Positions 35,722 through 44,229 of a stretch of 64,000 bases of DNA are shown here, one piece after another. Source of the stretch: an uncultured Bacilli bacterium (GTDB taxonomy: Bacteria > Bacillota_I > Bacilli_A > RF39 > UBA660); contig CAKOZD010000007.1 in assembly GCA_934131175.1 (NCBI GenBank), forward strand, positions 1-64,000, written 5' to 3'. Under the pieces are notes generated by a model. That model had not been told where the DNA came from and searched no databases. It saw nothing but the letters and a program-made list of their open reading frames with translations. How positions within the stretch are numbered: position 1 is the stretch's first letter; every line of letters starts with the position of its first letter. Made by a program: the position numbers and the translations under genes.

Positions 35722-36480
35722 ATGGAAATAATAAATCAAGAAGATTTGGACATGATGCTATTAGACGTATTAGGTCAAGGGCAAGAAGGAGTTCTTCTAC
35801 ATGATGAGAAAAACGTCTATAAATTTTTTAGAGAAATAACAGATTTATCATTAGCTGAAAAAGAAAGTAAACTAATAATATTAGATGGAATATTACCAGA
35901 AAACTTTACTGGTCCGAAATCATTAATATATAAAAACAATGAATTTAGTGGATATACTATGGATTATATAAAAGACTCAATAAACTTATTAGAATATTCA
36001 ATCGGAACCAATACAGATAAAAGCAAAGTTAAAGATATATTATTAAAAGTATCAGACTCACTAAAAAAACTTCATAATTTAGATGAAAATATTATAGTAG
36101 GAGATTTAAATCCAAGAAACATATTAGTAGATAAAACATATACTCCACATATAATAGATGTCGATAGTTTTAAAATAAATGGCTATCTTTGTAATTGCTA
36201 TCCTCTATTTTTAAGAGTATATTTAGGAAACAGAGATATTCATTTTAATATTAGTAAAGAAACAGATAAATTATGTCTTGCATTAATAGGAATGGTACTT
36301 CCATTTTTTAAAAATCTTGATTCAATAGGAATTGAAGAATATGAAGAAAAGGCAGATAGTAATACTTTTTTAAAAGAATTATATCCATATTTTAGATATT
36401 TAAAAGAATATGACAAAACAACATTTCCAGATGTTATGTATTTAGATGAAATGGTTAATAAAACTCTTATAAAAAAATAA
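35722..36480 (+). CDS. Small Ser/Thr-kinase-like protein
   Basis: This 252-aa protein has a reduced protein-kinase fold: glycine loop LGQGQEGVL (residues 17-25), probable ATP Lys in NVYKFFRE, catalytic loop VGDLNPRNILV with Asp128 and Asn133, and IIDVDSF (146-150), the DFG counterpart. The catalytic Asp and Asn are intact, so activity is possible. The activation loop and C-lobe are short. It has its own strong promoter and terminator. Target unknown; it is distantly like the protein at 12697. Confidence 0.65.
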   Translation: MEIINQEDLDMMLLDVLGQGQEGVLLHDEKNVYKFFREITDLSLAEKESKLIILDGILPENFTGPKSLIYKNNEFSGYTMDYIKDSINLLEYSIGTNTDKSKVKDILLKVSDSLKKLHNLDENIIVGDLNPRNILVDKTYTPHIIDVDSFKINGYLCNCYPLFLRVYLGNRDIHFNISKETDKLCLALIGMVLPFFKNLDSIGIEEYEEKADSNTFLKELYPYFRYLKEYDKTTFPDVMYLDEMVNKTLIKK

Positions 36481-36540
36481 AATCGATAATTAATAATTAT
36501 TGATAATAAGTAGAAACTAGTAAAAATATATAATGATTAT

Positions 36541-36573
36541 ATAATGGTATCGTTAAGATATCATTATTTTTTT
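36541..36573 (+). terminator. Rho-independent terminator
   Basis: ATAATGGTATC and GATATCATTAT (11 bp, one wobble) around GTTAA, then T7. Confidence 0.85.
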
Positions 36574-36585
36574 ACAAATAAAGTA

Positions 36586-36608
36586 AATTGTCTAAATATT
36601 AGACAATT
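36586..36608. promoter_or_regulatory. Perfect palindrome, candidate operator of oleate hydratase
   Basis: AATTGTCTAA, ATA, TTAGACAATT: 10-bp perfect arms. No T run follows, so it is not a terminator. It lies 45 bp upstream of the ohyA promoter and is a good candidate for the TetR protein encoded downstream of ohyA. Confidence 0.6.
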
Positions 36609-36652
36609 ATTACAATTTTATACTTAATTAAACATCATTAAAAAATTGCTTA

Positions 36653-36680
36653 TTGTACATAATATTATTGAGAGTATACT
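36653..36680 (+). promoter_or_regulatory. Promoter of oleate hydratase
   Basis: TTGTAC (36653-36658), 16 bp, TATACT (36675-36680). Confidence 0.6.
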
Positions 36681-36714
36681 GAAAAATGTATATAAATAAT
36701 AAGGAGGAATAATT

Positions 36715-38514
36715 ATGTATTATGGAGCAGGAACATATGAGGCTTTTGCAAGACCTGAAAAACCTGAAGGGGTAGATAGAAAGTCAGCATATATTATAGG
36801 AACTGGACTTGCTGGATTATCAGCAGCATTTTATTTAGTTCGTGATGGTCAAATGAAAGGAGAACATATTCATTTACTTGAAAAACTTGATTTAACTGGT
36901 GGATCATGTGATGGAAGAAAAGACATTACTAAAGGATTTTACATGCGTGGTGGAAGAGAGATGGATAATCATTTCGAATGTATGTGGGATATGTTTAGAA
37001 GTGTTCCATCAATTGAAACACCAAATGTTAGTGTTTTAGATGAATATTATTGGTTAAATAAACATGATCCAAATTACTCTTTATGTAGAGCAACAGAAGA
37101 TTGTGGTAAAGATGCTCATACAGATAAAATGTTTAAATTAGATAAGGAATCTGCTATGGCACTTTCTAAATTATTTATTACAAAAGAGGAAGATTTAGAG
37201 GATAAGAAAATTGAAGAAGTATTACCAGAATCATTTTGGAGTACTAACTTTTGGCTATATTGGCAAACGATGTTTGCATTTCAAAAGTGGTCATCTGCAT
37301 TAGAAATGAAAAGATATTTATGTAGATATGTTCATCATATAGATGGATTACCTGACTTTTCGGCATTACGTTTTACTAAATATAATCAATATGAATCAAT
37401 GATTTTGCCACTTCAAAAATACTTGGAAAATCATGGAGTAAAAATAGAATATGGAATCGATGTCAAGAATGTTATAATTGAGGACCAAAATAATAGAAAG
37501 ATTGCTAAACAAATTATCTATGAAAAAGATGGAGAAGAAAATACAATTGATTTAATAGAAGACGACTTAGTATTTATTACAAACGGTTGTTGTACTGATA
37601 CATCTTGTTATGGTGATCAAACAACCCCTCCAGATTTATCAAAAATAAAAAATGGCTGTGGTGAGTCTTGGGATATGTGGAAAAACATTGCATCACAAGC
37701 TAAAAATAATGAGTATGGAAATCCAGAAAAGTTCTGTAGTAATGTAGATAAAACAAATTGGATGAGCGCAACAATTGCAACAAGTGATGATGAAATAATT
37801 AAATATATCATGGATATTTGTAAAAGAGACCCAAGAAGTGGAAAAGTAACAACAGGAGGAATTGTAACTGTAAAAGATAGTACAGAAAACTGGTATTTAT
37901 CATGGACAATCAATAGACAGCCTCAATTTAAATCTCAAGATAAAAATATGATTTTAGTTTGGGTATATTCACTTAATACAAATAAAAAAGGAAATTATGT
38001 AAAAAAAGCAATGAGAGAATGTACTGGTAATGAAGTATGTGAAGAATGGCTTTATCATATAGGTTTTCCTAAAGATAAAATAAAAGAGTATGCCAGTGAA
38101 AAATGTAATACTACAACTTGTTATATGCCATATATTAATGCCTTCTTCCAACCAAGAAAAAAAGAAGATAGGCCATTAGTAGTACCAAAAGGAGCAGTTA
38201 ACTTTGCTTTCTTAGGACAATTTGCAGAAACTCCACGAGATACAATATTTACAACAGAGTACTCAATAAGAACAGGAATGGAAGCAGTATATACTCTATT
38301 AAATATAGATAGAGCAGTACCAGAAGTATGGGGAAGTAAATATGATGTACGTGAATTACTAAAAGCCTGTTATTACGCAATAGATAAAAAAAGAATAGAT
38401 GAAGTTCCACTAACATTTGCAGAAAAACAATTATTAAAAATAGTAAGAAAAAAAATAAAAGGAACAGACATAGAATTATTATTAGAAGAAAGTGGTTTAT
38501 TTGACGAAAAGTAA
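36715..38514 (+). CDS. ohyA: Oleate hydratase
   Basis: This 599-aa FAD enzyme of the myosin-cross-reactive-antigen family adds water to the cis-9 double bond of oleic acid, giving 10-hydroxystearate, and so detoxifies unsaturated fatty acids. It has the FAD motif IIGTGLAGLSAAFYL at residues 27-41, RGGREMDNHFECMWDMF with the conserved Glu near the flavin, and FQKWSSALEMKRYLCRYVHH. Its length is typical. AAGGAGG precedes ATG 36715. A palindrome upstream and a TetR gene directly downstream suggest induction by fatty acids. The enzyme is common in gut and skin bacteria. Confidence 0.95.
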   Translation: MYYGAGTYEAFARPEKPEGVDRKSAYIIGTGLAGLSAAFYLVRDGQMKGEHIHLLEKLDLTGGSCDGRKDITKGFYMRGGREMDNHFECMWDMFRSVPSIETPNVSVLDEYYWLNKHDPNYSLCRATEDCGKDAHTDKMFKLDKESAMALSKLFITKEEDLEDKKIEEVLPESFWSTNFWLYWQTMFAFQKWSSALEMKRYLCRYVHHIDGLPDFSALRFTKYNQYESMILPLQKYLENHGVKIEYGIDVKNVIIEDQNNRKIAKQIIYEKDGEENTIDLIEDDLVFITNGCCTDTSCYGDQTTPPDLSKIKNGCGESWDMWKNIASQAKNNEYGNPEKFCSNVDKTNWMSATIATSDDEIIKYIMDICKRDPRSGKVTTGGIVTVKDSTENWYLSWTINRQPQFKSQDKNMILVWVYSLNTNKKGNYVKKAMRECTGNEVCEEWLYHIGFPKDKIKEYASEKCNTTTCYMPYINAFFQPRKKEDRPLVVPKGAVNFAFLGQFAETPRDTIFTTEYSIRTGMEAVYTLLNIDRAVPEVWGSKYDVRELLKACYYAIDKKRIDEVPLTFAEKQLLKIVRKKIKGTDIELLLEESGLFDEK

Positions 38515-38633
38515 ATCACTTTTCTTATCTTTAAAGCAACATTAAAAGTAAAATAGTAGTATTTAATTTAAGTATAATTAGGAAAACTTGTCCCCAATAA
38601 CTTTTTAAAGTATAATAAATTAGGTGATTTAAT

Positions 38634-39191
38634 TTGAGTAGTTTAACAACAAAAAAAGCAATTGCTTATACATTTAAAGATTTATTAAAAGAAAAGTCAT
38701 TTTCTAAAATAACTGTTAATGATATTGCAAAAAGATGTGATATTAATAGACAAACTTTTTATTATCATTTTCAAGATATAAGAGACCTTGTTGAATGGAT
38801 TTGTATCGAAGAAGTTGATAGAATTCTTGATAAGAAGAGTGAATTTGAAACGTGGGAAGACAAATTCTTATCTGTATTTCATTTAATGGAAGATGAAAAA
38901 TTGTTTATTACCAATATATATCACTCAGTATCCGTTGAGGTTCTTAGAAAGAATATATCAAGACTTGTTTATCCAATAATATATGAAGAAATAAGTAACA
39001 TGGCAAAGAACTTAAACGAAGATGATAAAGTTTTTATAACAAATTTTTATAAATATGCATTTGTATCTATTGTATTAAATTGGATAGAAAATAATATGAA
39101 TGAAAATCCTAAAGACATAGTAAACAAAGTAAGTAATTTAGTAACTGGTACAATAAAGCATGCATGTCTTGCAATAAATGATAATGTGTGA
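38634..39191 (+). CDS. TetR-family regulator (DhaS-like), likely regulator of ohyA
   Basis: This 185-aa TetR protein has a clear helix-turn-helix (about 5-50: FSKITVNDIAKRCDINRQTFYYHF) and a C-terminal helical domain of the TetR_C_8/DhaS type. It starts at TTG 38634, supported by AGGTGA six bases before it; no better ATG exists. It follows ohyA with its own TATAAT box (38611-38616). The palindrome at 36586 is the only strong operator nearby, so regulation of ohyA is the simplest idea. Confidence 0.85.
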   Translation: MSSLTTKKAIAYTFKDLLKEKSFSKITVNDIAKRCDINRQTFYYHFQDIRDLVEWICIEEVDRILDKKSEFETWEDKFLSVFHLMEDEKLFITNIYHSVSVEVLRKNISRLVYPIIYEEISNMAKNLNEDDKVFITNFYKYAFVSIVLNWIENNMNENPKDIVNKVSNLVTGTIKHACLAINDNV

Positions 39192-39223
39192 TTAACTAGT
39201 TATAGGTGATATTACTTGAAATG

Positions 39224-39252
39224 TTGACAAATAAGAAAAAAAGTAGTATAAT
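39224..39252 (+). promoter_or_regulatory. Perfect consensus sigma-A promoter
   Basis: TTGACA (39224-39229), 17 bp, TATAAT (39247-39252), driving the 451-aa gene. Confidence 0.9.
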
Positions 39253-39284
39253 ATGCGAAACAATTGGTAAGGGGAGAGAAGAAT

Positions 39285-40640
39285 ATGAAATTAGAAGAAT
39301 TAGAAGAAAAAGCTATTGATTTAGCAAATCGTTTTAAAGGAATTAATAATTGGATAGAAAATAATAAAGATACAGATCCAAACTTTTCTGAAATGATAGA
39401 AGCTTTAGTAGAGTATGGTTCATTAACTGCAGAATTCAATAATTATTATAAAGAGACTGGTTATCCAACTATTCACGATAGTAACGGAGAAAGAAAAGCA
39501 GAAAGTTATGATATGCCAGTACTTTCAGAAAATTTAAAGAAAGTTCAAGATGAAGTATATAAGATGTTTAGATTAAGAAGTAAAAGCCCTTTCTTTAAAG
39601 ATAAAATTGCAAATAAATTTGCAACTGATTTAAGTGTTGAATCAACTATTGGAAACTATATTATTCCAGAAAATAAAGAAATAGCAGAAAAGAAAAAACA
39701 AGTATTAAGAAAAGTTGCAGGAGTATATTTCTATATATGGCAAGTAAAACAAACTAATCCAAATTATCAATATGATAATGTTACTGAATGGGAAGAACTT
39801 CAAAGAAATTATAAGGAATATAAAGAAGCAGTTGGAAATGAAGCAGAAAAATCTTATGAAGGAAATGTTTTATATTCTGGACCACAATTTGGTGAAGACA
39901 TTGAAAGAATGTTTGATGTAATTGAAAAAAATTATAAATTTAGTGAAACAAAAGATGAAGAATCATCTAAAGAAGAAGTAGAAACTATGGATGAATTAGA
40001 AGAAATAAATAAACAAGCTGAAGCGTTAACTAATCGTTTTAGAGGAATAAATAGTTGGATTGAAGCTAATATAAATACAGATCCAAACTTCTATGAAATG
40101 GTAGACTGCATGGTTGAATATGGAAAATTAGTGAAACAATATGATAAATATTATCAAAAAGCAGGATATCCAACATTTTATAATGGTTCAGAAGAAGTAG
40201 AAGCAACACATTATCATTTAGCTCTTGTTTCACCTAAATTAAAAGAGGCACAAAGTGAATTATCTAAAATGTGGGATTTAAGACGTAAATCTCCATTCTT
40301 TGAAGATGAAACAGTAAGAGAGTTTACAAATGAATTATCACTGAGAGCAAAAATTGCAGAATACTATGTTCCAGAAGATAAAGAAATTGAAAGAATTAAA
40401 AAAGAAGTTTTATGTAAGACAGCTGGTATTTACTTCTATATTTGGCAAGTAAAACAAACTAACCCAGATTACCAATACGATAATGAAGCAGAATGGAATA
40501 ATTTACTTCAAGCATATGAAATTTATAAAGATGCTGCAAAATATGTAGGACCTCAATTTGGTAAAGAACTTGAAAAAATGCATGCAGTAATAAATGAAAA
40601 TTATAAATATAGTGATAATGTTAATAAAAAACAAATGTAA
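39285..40640 (+). CDS. Tandem-duplicated hypothetical protein
   Basis: This 451-aa soluble, helical protein is made of two homologous halves of about 220 residues each. Both contain NRF[KR]GIN[NS]WIE, TDPNF.EM, VEYG, SPFF.D and the nearly identical YFYIWQVKQTNP.YQYDN, then GPQFG near the end. A charged linker (KDEESSKEEVETMDE) joins them. No family or catalytic motif is recognised. ATG 39285 follows GGGGAGAG; the upstream GTG at 39264 lies before it. A perfect promoter and a strong terminator suggest high expression as a single gene. Confidence 0.6.
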   Translation: MKLEELEEKAIDLANRFKGINNWIENNKDTDPNFSEMIEALVEYGSLTAEFNNYYKETGYPTIHDSNGERKAESYDMPVLSENLKKVQDEVYKMFRLRSKSPFFKDKIANKFATDLSVESTIGNYIIPENKEIAEKKKQVLRKVAGVYFYIWQVKQTNPNYQYDNVTEWEELQRNYKEYKEAVGNEAEKSYEGNVLYSGPQFGEDIERMFDVIEKNYKFSETKDEESSKEEVETMDELEEINKQAEALTNRFRGINSWIEANINTDPNFYEMVDCMVEYGKLVKQYDKYYQKAGYPTFYNGSEEVEATHYHLALVSPKLKEAQSELSKMWDLRRKSPFFEDETVREFTNELSLRAKIAEYYVPEDKEIERIKKEVLCKTAGIYFYIWQVKQTNPDYQYDNEAEWNNLLQAYEIYKDAAKYVGPQFGKELEKMHAVINENYKYSDNVNKKQM

Positions 40641-40649
40641 AATATAATT

Positions 40650-40677
40650 GAAAGGTGGAAACACCTTTCTTTTTTTA
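40650..40677 (+). terminator. Rho-independent terminator
   Basis: GAAAGGTG, GAAA tetraloop, CACCTTTC, T8. A textbook structure. Confidence 0.95.
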
Positions 40678-40736
40678 TACTAAAGAATATAGCATGACAT
40701 TATCATAAAATGATTACAAAATAATTAAAAAGATAT

Positions 40737-40764
40737 TGAATTAGAAGGAAAAATATGCTATAAT
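40737..40764 (+). promoter_or_regulatory. Extended -10 promoter of the GH25 lipoprotein
   Basis: TTGAAT (40737-40742), 16 bp, TGC-TATAAT (-10 at 40759-40764). Confidence 0.75.
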
Positions 40765-40852
40765 ATGCCTCAATTTGGGGAGAAACTTGTAAAAAAAGTG
40801 AGAACTCTAGAAGTAAATATTTAAAATAGTTAAAGAAAAAGGGGAAACAAAA

Positions 40853-43756
40853 ATGAAAAATAAAAATGATAATATAAAAAATATTTATCAAAAATTTAAA
40901 GCAAGTAAAAAATTAGTTGCTGCAGCAGTAATTGCTTTACCGTTAGTATTTTCTATTAGTGGATGTGCAAAAGGAAAAGATGATACATTATGTTTGGTTG
41001 ATTTAACAGATGAATTAGAAAATGATGCAAAATTGCTTACAATGGATGAAAGTAGTGAAATTAACTTAGAAACAGAAGAAAAAAGCAAATTATTAGCAAT
41101 TATAGATAAGAATCAAACTAAAGAAAATGATTTATATGAAGTATTTATAATTAATGAGGCTGGAAAAATATTTAATGGTAAAATGCAAGAAAAGTATTTA
41201 GATAATAAGAGTATAGATGAAATAGAAATAGATAAGGATACAGTAAGTAAAGTTTCAAAAATATTATTTGATACAAATTTATCTACAAAAGATGACAATT
41301 CAAATGAGAACAATTTAAAAAGTGAGAGTTTTGTAATAACGAATTTTAGTGAAACTAAAAATATAGATTCTAATGAAAATGAAATTATCTATATTGAAAA
41401 TAATCAATTAAAAACAGGAACAATTGATTCTAGTAATTTATATGTTTTAGATGATAATAACAATAATACTGAAGTAGAAAAATATATTGTTAATGTTGAA
41501 GGATTAAATTTAAGAAAAGAAGCATCAGTCCAAAGTGAAAGTGTTGATAAACTCAAGATTGGAACAGAAGTATTGGTTCTTGGACACGATAATGAAACAT
41601 CTGATGCTCCTATGGAATGGTGTAATATTGCAGTTAATATAGATGGTAAGATAAAAAGAGGATATGTTTGTAAAAATTTGTATGATGGTGGTAAAAAGAT
41701 AAAATATTTATTAACACCAGAAGAATATAATGAACAAATTAATTCTCAAGAAGAAGTAATAGAAGATGTTATAGAGCAAGAACAAGAAGAGACTGAGCAA
41801 GCAAACCAAAAACCAAAAGAACAAGTATCAAACGTACAAAATAATACAGATAAAATGAATTTTGATTCGAGAATTTTTTACATTAGTTCGTCAAAAATAT
41901 TAGAAAATGATTTTACAGAATTAAAAGAAGAAGCATCTACTTTTTCAAGAACTATTGAAACTTTGGATGACAACACAATTGTATATATAAAGGCAAATGA
42001 AAATTCAAATTATGATTCGTGGATAAAAGTTCACACACTTAATGATAAAATAGGATATGTATCGTCTGATTGTATATTTGATAAAGAAACAGGTCAAGCA
42101 TTATCTAGTTATATAAAAAATAATTATTTTTCAAATGAATCTTCAGAAAAAGTATCTTCTCAAATTGAGCAACCTGAAAGTTTCTTGAAAAGTGAAAATC
42201 AAAATACTAAAGAATTAGAAAGTCAGGAAATAAAAGAATCTGATAATCAAGAAGAAAGTGAAGAAACCCAAAAAACAAATTTAAGAATATTTTATGTTAA
42301 TGGTGCTATATCATCTGATGATGGCAGAGTTAATATAAGAAAATTAGCAGACTCTGAATCTGAACTAGTAGCTACACTAGATAAAGACACTCAAATATAT
42401 ATTGACTATACAGAAGCACTTGACAATGATGGATGGCTAAAAATATCTGGAATAAAGAATAGTGATGGACAGGATGAAGTTATATCAGGATATGTAAGTT
42501 CTAACTTTGTTTTTGATAAAGAGACTGAAAAAACAGTAAGGGAATTTATAGAAGAGAATGAAGTTGATGAAAATAATTTTTCACACAAAACAGAACTTAA
42601 AAAATTTTATGTAGATGGTTCAATCGATTGCGAAAGCGAAATCGTAAATATCAGAAAAGATGCAACTGTAAATTCAGAACGTGTCTTAACTATAAATAAT
42701 GGAACTCAAGTATATATTGATTATACAGCTCCGCTTGATAATAACGGTTGGACAAAAATATGTGGCATAAAAACAAAAGATGGAAATTTTGAAAAAGTAG
42801 CAGGTTATATAAGTTCAAATTTTATATATGAATATGATGGTGAAAACTCTATAATGGATTTTGTAAAAAATAATGAATTAGAAAATATAAATAAAAATAT
42901 AAACTCTGAATCAGAAAACGTTGAAGCACCATATGGTGATTATAAAATTATAGATATTTCAGAACACAATGGTACTATTGATTTTAAAAAATTAAAAGAA
43001 AATGGATATAATCAGATTCTTATTCGTATGTTCGATACATTTTTTATGTCAGATTATAGCGAAGACTCAATGAATAAAGTTGATCTTAAATTTGAGGAAT
43101 ACATAGAGGAATGTAAAAAATATGATATTGATTACGGCTTTTATATATATTCAAGAGCAACTACAGAGAAAATGGCAAAATTAGAAGCAATAAAAGTATT
43201 ATATTTATTAAATAAATATGATTTAAGACCAACATTACCTATATATTGGGATATTGAATCGCAAGAAAGTGAACCACTATATAGTGAAGAAGATGGGATA
43301 ATAAATAAAGATGAAAAATATAGTTCACCAGACTTTATAAATTACTATCCAGAACAAGTAATTAATAATTTTTATGCCTTTGCAGAAATACTTGAAAATT
43401 CAAATTATAAGGTAGGAATATATTCTGGAGATAATGTTTTAAATACAATAGACCCAGAAGGTGACAAATTAACTGGATATAGTGTATGGAACGCAAGTTA
43501 TTGTTATGGAGAAACACAATGTGATTATGATGTTAATTACAAGACAAATAATTTAAAATATGCAGGAGATACAGCTATTTTTCAATTTTCAGATACAGGG
43601 AGAATAGAAGGAATAAATGGAAATGTGGACTGTAATTATGGGAAGTATGATTATACAAAAGAAATAAAAGAAAATAATATGAATTATCCAATATCTTTTG
43701 ATGAAATAAAAAGTAAACAAGAAGAAATATTGTCAGGAACAGAAAAATATAGATAA
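40853..43756 (+). CDS. Lipoprotein with four SH3b-like domains and a GH25 muramidase domain
   Basis: This 967-aa exported protein has a lipoprotein signal: after a basic N-terminus comes LVAAAVIALPLVFSISGC with a good lipobox (about residues 22-40). Four SH3b-like repeats follow (about 203-275, 337-415, 478-560, 581-665), the last two very alike (YIDYT.PLDN.GW.KI.GIK). The C-terminal GH25 lysozyme barrel (about 695-950) shows DISEHNGTIDF and PIYWDIES, the catalytic Asp/Glu set. It should bind and cut peptidoglycan at the membrane surface, in growth or division rather than lysis. The leader from promoter to ATG is about 80 nt. A terminator follows. Confidence 0.88.
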   Translation: MKNKNDNIKNIYQKFKASKKLVAAAVIALPLVFSISGCAKGKDDTLCLVDLTDELENDAKLLTMDESSEINLETEEKSKLLAIIDKNQTKENDLYEVFIINEAGKIFNGKMQEKYLDNKSIDEIEIDKDTVSKVSKILFDTNLSTKDDNSNENNLKSESFVITNFSETKNIDSNENEIIYIENNQLKTGTIDSSNLYVLDDNNNNTEVEKYIVNVEGLNLRKEASVQSESVDKLKIGTEVLVLGHDNETSDAPMEWCNIAVNIDGKIKRGYVCKNLYDGGKKIKYLLTPEEYNEQINSQEEVIEDVIEQEQEETEQANQKPKEQVSNVQNNTDKMNFDSRIFYISSSKILENDFTELKEEASTFSRTIETLDDNTIVYIKANENSNYDSWIKVHTLNDKIGYVSSDCIFDKETGQALSSYIKNNYFSNESSEKVSSQIEQPESFLKSENQNTKELESQEIKESDNQEESEETQKTNLRIFYVNGAISSDDGRVNIRKLADSESELVATLDKDTQIYIDYTEALDNDGWLKISGIKNSDGQDEVISGYVSSNFVFDKETEKTVREFIEENEVDENNFSHKTELKKFYVDGSIDCESEIVNIRKDATVNSERVLTINNGTQVYIDYTAPLDNNGWTKICGIKTKDGNFEKVAGYISSNFIYEYDGENSIMDFVKNNELENINKNINSESENVEAPYGDYKIIDISEHNGTIDFKKLKENGYNQILIRMFDTFFMSDYSEDSMNKVDLKFEEYIEECKKYDIDYGFYIYSRATTEKMAKLEAIKVLYLLNKYDLRPTLPIYWDIESQESEPLYSEEDGIINKDEKYSSPDFINYYPEQVINNFYAFAEILENSNYKVGIYSGDNVLNTIDPEGDKLTGYSVWNASYCYGETQCDYDVNYKTNNLKYAGDTAIFQFSDTGRIEGINGNVDCNYGKYDYTKEIKENNMNYPISFDEIKSKQEEILSGTEKYR

Positions 43757-43783
43757 AAAGCAGGTAATTAAACCTGTTTTTTT
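43755..43783 (+). terminator. Rho-independent terminator
   Basis: AAAAAGCAGGT pairs with ACCTGTTTTTT (one G-U), overlapping the stop codon of the GH25 gene. Confidence 0.8.
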
Positions 43784-43792
43784 ATGATTGTA

Positions 43793-43823
43793 TTGACTCT
43801 CAAGTTAACTTGAATGATAAGGT
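43793..43823 (+). promoter_or_regulatory. MerR-type promoter with 19-bp spacer (site 2)
   Basis: TTGACT (43793-43798), a 19-bp spacer holding the palindrome CAAGTTAACTTG, and TAAGGT (43818-43823), the same -10 as in the classic mer promoter. It shares a 20-bp identity with the site at 11061. Confidence 0.85.
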
Positions 43824-43845
43824 ATCACCCGAAAGGGGAGTTAAT

Positions 43846-44130
43846 ATGGGTTGCAATAGTTGCAGATTTTTAAATGAAAATAAAAAGAAAGAAGGTGCAT
43901 GTGGAGCATGCTATTATTGCAGTAAACTAAAAGCATATATAAATGGAGCATATAATCAATCATGTGATGATTATAAATATGATTATGCTAAGAAAAATTA
44001 TCAGAAAGATGAAATATATAAAGATGGAAGAAACTATTCATCAGATAATACTGATATTGGAACATATATATTTATTTTAGTGATAATAGTAATATTAGAC
44101 ATAATATTTAATTTCATCTTTCCAATTTAA
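43846..44130 (+). CDS. Small Cys-rich, C-terminally anchored membrane protein
   Basis: This 94-aa protein has an N-terminal Cys cluster (GCNSCRFL, GACGACYYC, then SCDDY: seven Cys in the first 45 residues) that could bind Zn, Fe-S or another metal or sense thiols. A charged linker follows, and one C-terminal membrane helix (about 68-91). ATG 43846 follows AAAGGGGAG; an in-frame ATG-like start farther upstream would lie inside the promoter. Transcription from a MerR-type promoter suggests response to a metal, oxidant or drug through the regulator at 11115. Function unknown. Confidence 0.7.
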   Translation: MGCNSCRFLNENKKKEGACGACYYCSKLKAYINGAYNQSCDDYKYDYAKKNYQKDEIYKDGRNYSSDNTDIGTYIFILVIIVILDIIFNFIFPI

Positions 44131-44229
44131 ATATTTCAAAAATGTAATGTATAGTAATATTTAATTAATGACTAAAAATGCAATATATAGTAAAATACTT
44201 AAAGAAAGAAAACTGAAAGGATTAAAAAT

